Source: Gammaproteobacteria bacterium (GTDB lineage Bacteria; Pseudomonadota; Gammaproteobacteria; Competibacterales; Competibacteraceae). Taken from it: 64,000 nucleotides of DNA. The translations under genes and the position numbers were made by a program. The stretch spans positions 62,001 through 126,000 of the forward strand of contig JACKNE010000008.1 of the NCBI GenBank assembly GCA_024235035.1. The letters are read 5' to 3'. The notes below the pieces were generated by a model. That model made no database searches and was not told the DNA's origin. It worked only from the letters and a program-made list of their open reading frames with translations. The first letter of the stretch is position 1. Every line of letters starts with the position of its first letter. Shown piece after piece: positions 55,501 through 61,395 of this stretch.

Positions 55501-56543
55501 AGGCGCGCTGGCAGATAACCCGGCAAGCGATTGATGAAGGAGGTCAAATACTGATCCGCCTGCCCTAAATTGCCTTGTTCGTAGTTGATGGAACCCAGCA
55601 AGAATTGCGCACCAGGATGCTCAGGCGCAACTTTCAAGACCTGCAGAAGAGCTTCCTGGGCGGCCACCAAGTCCTTTTTTTGGAACAGCAAATTACCGCG
55701 TAGATAATTAGCTTCCGGTAGATTCGGTTGGCGCTTGCGAACCATTTCGACATCGGCGAATGCGTCACCCTGTTTCCCTTGAGCGATCAAAATTTGCGCT
55801 CGTTCCAACAAGGCAGCTGCATTTCCCGATTGCAAATCGAGAATCCGTTGCAGGGCTTTGAGGGCTGCTGGATCGTCGTTTTGCAAACGATGTAAGCGGA
55901 CCTTGATGAACCAGGGTCGCACATCCTGTGGGTTGCGCTCGCTGGCCTTGCTGGCAAAGGCTTCAGCCTCACTGTAATTACGGTTGAGCAACGCCAGCTG
56001 GCTCATACCCAGGAGCGCATCAGGATCATCGGGTTGCCGTTCTAACGCCTGGTCCAGGCTGGTTTTAGCGGCGTCGGGCTGCCCGAGCGCTAATCCAGCC
56101 AATCCATGCAGCGCCAGCAACGTGGCTTGGGTCGCGGGTGGATCGCTCGCTTCCGGCGTCAATTCCAATACTTTCTGGTTCTGGCCCTGCAACAGGTAAG
56201 ATCGAGCCAACGGCAGTAACCAAGCACTCCGCTCAGCACCTAACTCTCGGGCGCGTTGCAACTCTTTCTCAGCCGGCGCGCCATTGCCGGTCTCCACATA
56301 AATTTGCCCCAGCAATAACCGGGCGTCGCGATTCTCCGGATTCTTCTGCAAGGCGTTCTTCAATTCGATAACGCTGGCTGGCCACTCCTGCTTGGCTTGA
56401 TACTCCCGCGCCCGCTGAACATGTTCGACATCGGTGGTGCGATCACCACAACCCGCCAGCCCGGTGGCGACGCCAACCCCGAGACAGCAACCAAGCGCCA
56501 GAACGCGCAAGGTCAAAGATGATGAGCGATAACGGAATTTCAT
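52578..56543 (-). CDS. prsT: PEP-CTERM-system TPR lipoprotein (PrsT type), enlarged by internal duplication
   Basis: 1,321 residues from the ATG at 56541-56543, with GGAG 5 bases upstream. A lipoprotein signal (VATGLAGCGD, lipobox cysteine) is followed by many TPR units, for example ALQKNPENRDARLLLGQIYVE and LLVQAYLQQKEYDKAI. Family members are usually near 900-930 residues. Here a block of about 385 residues is repeated: the segment encoded from about 55205 to 54060 is paralleled by 54050 to 52905 (LLVQAYLQQKEYDKAI against LLVQAYLQQKEFDKAI). PrsT belongs to the exosortase/PEP-CTERM and exopolysaccharide systems; none of those genes is adjacent. Confidence 0.85.
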   Translation of the reverse strand: MKFRYRSSSLTLRVLALGCCLGVGVATGLAGCGDRTTDVEHVQRAREYQAKQEWPASVIELKNALQKNPENRDARLLLGQIYVETGNGAPAEKELQRARELGAERSAWLLPLARSYLLQGQNQKVLELTPEASDPPATQATLLALHGLAGLALGQPDAAKTSLDQALERQPDDPDALLGMSQLALLNRNYSEAEAFASKASERNPQDVRPWFIKVRLHRLQNDDPAALKALQRILDLQSGNAAALLERAQILIAQGKQGDAFADVEMVRKRQPNLPEANYLRGNLLFQKKDLVAAQEALLQVLKVAPEHPGAQFLLGSINYEQGNLGQADQYLTSFINRLPGYLPARLLLAATQLKLEKPGQAIDTLIPALAQTPDDAQLLALLGSAYLQNHDYAKGSEYLQKAAQITPDATNIRTQLALSRLGEGKADEAVRELQGLVDLGQDVLQADLLLVQAYLQQKEYDKAITAAAELVKRKPDDPIAHNLLGGAYLAKGEDEQARSEFEQALRLNADFSTPALNLALLELKAGNRAAAQALYEKVIAKEPGNLTALLRLAGLTGQAGQTEQALHWLEQAWDKNPASLEAGLALIGQYQKAGLNLKALNVARGLETANPEHPAAERALGLVLLADGRPDEAIKAFQKLAELQPQAPEPWHLLALTQARSQNFQAAAAAIDKALAVQGDYLPSLVARVELQAQQGKFQEALTGAKDLQKRFPNLNVGYRLEGNLYVRQKDFTKALAAYQAAYAKTPDSQTVSMLAGAQQVTGDSEAALKTLRDWLAAHPDDVQVRTRLATELQRLGRREEAIAEYERLAKREPGDEDSGVVTLDHGLQQADTLLVQAYLQQKEFDKAIAVAKELTEKRPNEPAAFNLLGAVYLAKGDDDEAARAAFEQALKLKPDHVSAQMNLAALETKAGNRAGAQLRYRQILERDPDNLAALVRLAALLGRTDESLRLLEQAWNRRTDSVEAGLALMREYVGHGDKTKALAVVETLVAAKPDDPRVVRALGLTQVNNGKTAEAVTSFKKLAVLSPQSPEPWYLVAMAQNTAKDTKSAIESLDKALTIQNNYLPALVAKVQLQQQGQEIDKALDGIRNIQTLYPDQVTGHVLEGDLYLRQQEFIPAVAAYQAAYAKTPNSQTALRLASAQWQAGDREAALATLRQWLTSEPKDNRARLQYAMYLQVANRKTETIAEYEQLAERLPDNAVVLNNLAWYYYETGDARALRYAERAHDKAPDNPEIADTLGWILVQRDEALRGLEFLQAAASKLPDQPSIRYHLAAAYAKLGRKDAARQELKKLAGVSAFPEQEEARQLLENLGEQEAGH

Positions 56544-56910
56544 GAGGACTCCAGAGGCAGATCGCAAGTTGAAAGCTTAATGAAGGCATGGGAAATGATT
56601 ATAGTCTGTCAGTCGTTGTTCACATCCCAAACCGAAACCTCCTCCTTCATACATCGGTACCGTGTCTAAATGAACATTCCGTTTTTGACAGACTTGGCCG
56701 AACGAAATGAAACCCAGCATTCTGGGTCACTGTTGGGCAATACTATGCTTTTGCCTAACTTACGACTTTCCCCTGGATGAACTACCCTCTAGCGGCGGTA
56801 AATTCGAATAATTGAACTAGAATTTCAGGCTAGCCCCCCTGAGCTGAGTCATTGCATGGAGTTCCCGACGCTCACCCTCTAAACCATGGTTACTCTCTAA
56901 GGTCGCTGTC
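56544..56910. other. Intergenic region between divergent prsT and hypC
   Basis: This stretch of 367 bases has no convincing ORF. It should hold promoters for both divergent genes. A weak sigma-54-like element (TTGGGCAATACTATGCT, 56733-56749) has GG and GC 10 bases apart but poor flanking matches. Nothing else stands out. Confidence 0.5.
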
Positions 56911-57141
56911 ATGTGTCTCGCCATTCCTGCTCAAATCATTGAGGTTATCGACAACGAACAGGCCGTCGTAGACATGGGCGGCGTCCGCAAGCAGATTTCA
57001 ACCGCCTTGCTGGATGATGTTATGGTCGGCGATTACGTCATCGTTCATGTCGGCTATGCTCTCAACCGCCTGGACCCGGAGGAAGCGGAAGCAACCTTAC
57101 GACTGTTCGCCGAACTCGCCGCCACGGCGGATGAAGACTGA
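56911..57141 (+). CDS. hypC: Hydrogenase maturation factor HypC
   Basis: 76 residues starting MCLAIPAQIIEVIDNEQAVVDMGGVRKQIS, the HypC signature with the essential N-terminal cysteine. It partners HypD and hands the Fe(CN)2CO unit to the NiFe-hydrogenase large subunit. hypD follows 9 bases later. Confidence 0.95.
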   Translation: MCLAIPAQIIEVIDNEQAVVDMGGVRKQISTALLDDVMVGDYVIVHVGYALNRLDPEEAEATLRLFAELAATADED

Positions 57142-57150
57142 AGGTCGGCC

Positions 57151-58347
57151 ATGAAATATCTCGACGAATTCCGTGATGGACAACTTGCGCAAGGTCTCGC
57201 TACCCGTATCTGTCAGGAGGCCAGCCCAACCCGCCGCTATGCCTTGATGGAATTCTGCGGTGGCCACACCCACGCGATCTGCCGTTATGGCATCGAAGAT
57301 CTACTGCCTGACTCGGTGCGACTGATCCACGGTCCGGGTTGCCCGGTCTGCGTCTTGCCGAGCGGACGCCTGCAAGCCGCGATTGCGCTGGCGGAACAAG
57401 AACAGGTCATTTTGTGTGGCTATGGCGACCTGCTGCGCGTTCCCGGCGCCCGAGGCGATACCCTGCTCAAGGCCAGCGCGCGCGGCGCGGATGTGCGGAT
57501 GGTGTATTCGGTCGATGACGCCCTGCACATTGCCCGCGCCAACCCCGACCGACCGGTGGTGTTCTTCGCGATCGGTTTCGAGACCACGACCCCGCCCACC
57601 GCCGTCGTCCTCCGGCAAGCCCGGAGCGAGAGACTCCGCAATTTCAGCGTGTACTGTAATCATGTCCTCACGCCACCTGCGCTGCGCGCACTGCTGGGGA
57701 CCACGTCCCCACCCCCGCAACCGCCTCTTTCCCCTTCCGTACGGAGCACGCGGAGGCAGGCATCGCTCCCAGCAAAGCAGTTGGATGACGGGCAAATCGA
57801 CGGCTTCATCGGTCCGGCCCATGTCAGCACGATCATTGGTAGCCAACCCTATGCCTTCGTCGCGGCGGATTACGACCGTCCGTTGGTCATCGCGGGCTTC
57901 GAGCCGCTGGATGTATTGCAGGCTATTCTGATGCTGATTCGCCAGCTCAATGCGGGCGAAGTCCGTGTGGAAAATGAATATGCTCGCGCCGTCAACCCGG
58001 AAGGCAATCAGAAAGCGCAACGGTTGATGGCCGAGGTTTTCACGCTCCGTCCGAGTTTCGAATGGCGTGGGTTGGGTGAACTACCAGACAGTGCTCTGGC
58101 CATCCAGCCCGCGTTCGCCGACTGGGACGCCGAACAGCGCTTCACCATTCCCGATATTCAGACCACCGATCACAAGGCCTGTGTCTGCGCCGAGGTATTG
58201 CGCGGCGTCACCCGCCCCGAGGAATGTCGGGTATTCGCGACCGCTTGCACCCCCGATCACCCGTTGGGTTCTTGCATGGTTTCCGCCGAAGGCGCTTGCG
58301 CGGCCTATTACCACTATGGACGCTTCCGCCAGGCGGCCGCTTCATGA
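57151..58347 (+). CDS. hypD: Hydrogenase maturation protein HypD with an internal insertion
   Basis: 398 residues, longer than the usual 370-380. Motifs: MEFCGGHTHAICRYGIEDLLP, HGPGCPVCVLP, FFAIGFETTTPPTAVVL, GFIGPAHVSTIIG and CVCAEVLRGVTRPEECRVF, with the Fe-S and catalytic cysteines intact. Between VLTPPALRALL and IDGFIGPAHV there is an extra proline/arginine-rich piece of about 30 residues (TSPPPQPPLSPSVRS...), encoded at 57705-57790, that looks like read-through of a repeat. It overlaps hypE by 4 bases. Confidence 0.93.
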   Translation: MKYLDEFRDGQLAQGLATRICQEASPTRRYALMEFCGGHTHAICRYGIEDLLPDSVRLIHGPGCPVCVLPSGRLQAAIALAEQEQVILCGYGDLLRVPGARGDTLLKASARGADVRMVYSVDDALHIARANPDRPVVFFAIGFETTTPPTAVVLRQARSERLRNFSVYCNHVLTPPALRALLGTTSPPPQPPLSPSVRSTRRQASLPAKQLDDGQIDGFIGPAHVSTIIGSQPYAFVAADYDRPLVIAGFEPLDVLQAILMLIRQLNAGEVRVENEYARAVNPEGNQKAQRLMAEVFTLRPSFEWRGLGELPDSALAIQPAFADWDAEQRFTIPDIQTTDHKACVCAEVLRGVTRPEECRVFATACTPDHPLGSCMVSAEGACAAYYHYGRFRQAAAS

Positions 58348-59393
58348 ACCCTCGACGCAACCTTTTCTCCCATGCGCTCGACCTTAAACACGGTTACGTC
58401 GAGCTGAGTCATGGCGGCGGTGGCCGAGCGATGGCGCAACTGATCGAAGAGCTGTTCCTAGCCGCCTTCGACAATGCATGGTTGCGCGCTCAGGATGATG
58501 GCGCCCATCTCATCGTCCCGCCCGGCCGGCTGGCGATGGCGGTCGACAGCCATGTCGTCTCACCTTTATTCTTCCCCGGCGGCGATATCGGTTGTCTATC
58601 GGTTCACGGCACGCTCAACGACATCGCGATGACCGGCGCGCAACCGCTGTATCTAGCAGCTGCCTTCATTCTGGAGGAAGGCTTCCCGTTGGCCGATCTG
58701 CAACGCATCATCGCTTCGATGGCGCAGGCCGCACAGCAGGCCGGCATTCCCATCGTCACCGGCGATACCAAAGTGGTGGAGCGCGGTAAGGGCGATGGGG
58801 TGTTCATCACCACCACCGGCATTGGCCTTATCCCGGTGGGCGTAGAGATTTCCGCCCACCGGGCGCAACCGGGCGACGCTATTCTGCTCAGCGGTGCACT
58901 CGGCGACCATGGCATGGCGGTCATGGCGCAACGGGAGCATCTGCGCTTCGATGCGCCGATTATGTCCGATACGGCGGCGTTACATGAATTGGTCGCCGCA
59001 ATGGTAGCAACGGTTCCCGACATCCACTGCCTGCGCGATCCCACCCGAGGCGGACTCGGTTGTGCTCTGAACGAAATTGCTCAGCAGTCGGGTGTCGGAA
59101 TGCGTTTGCGTGAAGCAGCGATTCCCGTACATGAGCCGGTGCGGGCCTTGTGCGAGTTCTTGGGTCTAGACCCGCTATATGTGGCCAACGAGGGTAAATT
59201 GCTGGCGATCTGCCCAGCCGCATCCGCTGAAGCGCTGCTGGCCGTGATGCGCCAGCATCCACAAGGACGGGAAGCAACCCTCATCGGTGAGGTAGTCGCC
59301 GACCCGCAGGCATTCGTGGAAATGGAAACGAGCTTCGGTGGCCGCCGACTGGTGGATTGGTTGAGCGGTGAGCAGTTGCCGAGAATTTGTTAA
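58344..59393 (+). CDS. hypE: Hydrogenase maturation protein HypE
   Basis: 349 residues from the ATG at 58344 (ATGA overlap with hypD). The PurM-like ATP-binding protein has VELSHGGGGRAMAQLIEELF, AVDSHVVSPLFFPGGDIGCLSVHGTLNDIAM, IVTGDTKVVERGKGDGVFI and the carboxy-terminal PRIC with the acceptor cysteine. It makes the thiocyanate that supplies the CN ligands, together with HypF. HypA, HypB and HypF are not in the window. Confidence 0.95.
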   Translation: MNPRRNLFSHALDLKHGYVELSHGGGGRAMAQLIEELFLAAFDNAWLRAQDDGAHLIVPPGRLAMAVDSHVVSPLFFPGGDIGCLSVHGTLNDIAMTGAQPLYLAAAFILEEGFPLADLQRIIASMAQAAQQAGIPIVTGDTKVVERGKGDGVFITTTGIGLIPVGVEISAHRAQPGDAILLSGALGDHGMAVMAQREHLRFDAPIMSDTAALHELVAAMVATVPDIHCLRDPTRGGLGCALNEIAQQSGVGMRLREAAIPVHEPVRALCEFLGLDPLYVANEGKLLAICPAASAEALLAVMRQHPQGREATLIGEVVADPQAFVEMETSFGGRRLVDWLSGEQLPRIC

Positions 59394-59466
59394 TCGGGTG
59401 AGTTTAGCGCAAGCGATCATCAATGCTGCTATCAAATCATTGCGATACCCCCTGTAATCTGAAGCG

Positions 59467-60306
59467 ATGTATCCTTTGAACGTAACCACAACACTGGGCA
59501 TTGAGACCTGCACGATGTTGATCGAGAAATCTTGCGATGAAGCTGAATCAGCCTTGAACCCGCTTGGCGATCTACACGAGTTGGCGGTGTTTCTGAACGC
59601 TGAGGACGATCTCGAATCCCGCCTGGACGAACTAGCCCGCTTGGCGGCTCGAGCCACTGCCGCCGCCAGTTGCTCCATCATGTTATCGATGGACAATGAG
59701 AGCGAGATTCCCTACCTTAAACTTTGGGCCTGTACGGAAAAATTGCCGGCCGAGGCCTGGGGCGACGACCAGCCCGATCATGGAGCATCCATCGCCAACC
59801 GGGTTCTGGAGCATGGAAAGCCGATGCTCATTACCGACATTCAGACCTCTGAATTCGCCTCGTTAGCCCGTCATCGCACCAGCATCGGTTTCAGTTTCAT
59901 CAGCACGCCGATTCAGTCTGGTCAACAGACCGTCGGCGTGCTGAATCTATCCAGCCGTCCGGACGCGCCCTCCTTCGGCGACGCCGACCTGATCCTGGCC
60001 AATATCGTTGCCGCGTTGATCGGGCGTTCCGTGCAAGTCGCTTGGTTGCGAAAGCTGGTGCGCTCGCGCATCGCTCAGACGGCGCTGGCTCGACAAGGCG
60101 AACAGGCGGCGCGGCGACTGACCGATGGCAGCCTGCCACCGTCTCGTCTGGCGAAACTGTTGGCCAAGTCCTTCTATAAGGATCTGACCACCGCCGGCTT
60201 CAGCGCTGGCCAAATCATCGAGGCGGCTTCTGAAATCATCGGTCAGATTTCCGGCGGCCTGACGCGCCACAAGAAGCGCATGGAGCGCGAAACCGTGGAG
60301 AGTTAG
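59467..60306 (+). CDS. GAF-domain protein
   Basis: 279 residues from the ATG at 59467; an ATG at 59515 is an alternative. A single GAF-like domain spans roughly residues 45-190: LAARATAAASCSIMLSMDNE, ANRVLEHGKPMLITDIQTSEF, and TPIQSGQQTVGVLNLSSR. The C-terminal third is helical and charged (SFYKDLTTAGFSAGQIIEAASEIIG). No output domain is present. It lies between hypE and an efflux operon, but no link to hydrogenase has been shown. Confidence 0.8.
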   Translation: MYPLNVTTTLGIETCTMLIEKSCDEAESALNPLGDLHELAVFLNAEDDLESRLDELARLAARATAAASCSIMLSMDNESEIPYLKLWACTEKLPAEAWGDDQPDHGASIANRVLEHGKPMLITDIQTSEFASLARHRTSIGFSFISTPIQSGQQTVGVLNLSSRPDAPSFGDADLILANIVAALIGRSVQVAWLRKLVRSRIAQTALARQGEQAARRLTDGSLPPSRLAKLLAKSFYKDLTTAGFSAGQIIEAASEIIGQISGGLTRHKKRMERETVES

Positions 60307-60315
60307 GAATAATTG

Positions 60316-61395
60316 ATGAATATATTAAGCATGATGTCCTTAGTGGCGATGTTAACGGTGCTGGCCGCCTGCTCGCCAACGTCCTCGGAAGCGCCACCAG
60401 TCGTTCGTCCGGTGAAAAGTATCGTCGTGACCGCTGAACCGCTGGATCGGATTTCGCAATACGCCGGCGAGGTGCGCGCCCGCCGTGAAATCACGTTGGC
60501 TTTTCGAGTCGGTGGCAAGATCACTGACCGCCAAGCCGAGGTCGGGCAGGAAGTTCAGGCTGGCCAAATCCTGATGCAACTCGATGCAGGCGATCTGGCG
60601 CTCAATGAGCAGGCGCTGCGTGCGCAGCTAACGGCCGCCGAAGCCGACCATGATCAGGCGCGCGCCAAATTCAATCGCGCCAAGGCGCTGCTGGGCCGCA
60701 ACTTGATCAGCCGCAACGACTTTGACACCCTCAAGGGCGCCTATGAAACGGCGCAGGCCCGAGTGCAACAGGCGAAATCGCAACTCTCGGGCGGCGCCCG
60801 ACAGACAGGCTATACCCAGTTACCCGCTGACCAAACTGGGGTGATCACCGCCGTGCAAGTCGAAGTTGGACAAGTGGTGACCGCTGGCCAGCCGGTACTC
60901 AACCTGGCGCTGCCCGGTGAAAAGGAAGTCATGATCAATATCCCGGAAAACCGCTATAGTGAGTTGCGGATTGGGGAAGAGGTGCAAATCAACCTGTGGT
61001 CAGCGCCGGGTCGAATCTATCAGGGTCAGGTGCGAGAAATCGCGCCGCTGGCCGATCCTCTCACCCGTACCTATACCGCCAAGATCACCTTCGTTGATCC
61101 TGACAGCTCGGTGAAACTAGGCATGACCGCCTCGGTGCGAGCCAGTCGTCGACTGGCGCTGGCCGCCATCCGTCTGCCGTTGACCGCCCTGATGGAATAT
61201 GAAGGCCACGCGGCGGTATGGGTGACGGACCCCAAGACCTTGAAAGTCATTCGGCGCCGGGTCGATCTCGGGGAATTCCATGGTGACCAGGTCACCATCG
61301 CCCGTGGCCTAGCGCCGGGTGAACGGGTCGTCACTGCCGGCGTGCACAAGCTTTATCCGGATCAACCGGTCCGCCTGCTGGACGAAGCGCCATGA
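60316..61395 (+). CDS. RND efflux periplasmic adaptor (membrane-fusion protein)
   Basis: 359 residues from the ATG at 60316, with AGGA 7 bases upstream. A lipobox-type N-terminus (LTVLAACSPTSSE) makes it a likely lipoprotein. Barrel and lipoyl parts are present: REITLAFRVGGKITDRQAEVGQEVQAGQILMQLD, a coiled-coil hairpin (QALRAQLTAAEADHDQARAKFNRAKALLGRNL), and VITAVQVEVGQVVTAGQPVLNLA. It links the pump in the inner membrane to an outer-membrane channel. It overlaps the pump gene by 4 bases. Confidence 0.93.
   Translation: MNILSMMSLVAMLTVLAACSPTSSEAPPVVRPVKSIVVTAEPLDRISQYAGEVRARREITLAFRVGGKITDRQAEVGQEVQAGQILMQLDAGDLALNEQALRAQLTAAEADHDQARAKFNRAKALLGRNLISRNDFDTLKGAYETAQARVQQAKSQLSGGARQTGYTQLPADQTGVITAVQVEVGQVVTAGQPVLNLALPGEKEVMINIPENRYSELRIGEEVQINLWSAPGRIYQGQVREIAPLADPLTRTYTAKITFVDPDSSVKLGMTASVRASRRLALAAIRLPLTALMEYEGHAAVWVTDPKTLKVIRRRVDLGEFHGDQVTIARGLAPGERVVTAGVHKLYPDQPVRLLDEAP

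Noticed and set aside
56733..56749. Possible sigma-54 promoter before hypC
   Set aside because: GG and GC are 10 bases apart, but the rest of the consensus is poor and the site is far (about 160 bases) from the gene. Kept only as a weak remark.
57301..58020. A 239-residue open frame opposite hypD
   Set aside because: No family features, and hypD on the other strand is unmistakable.
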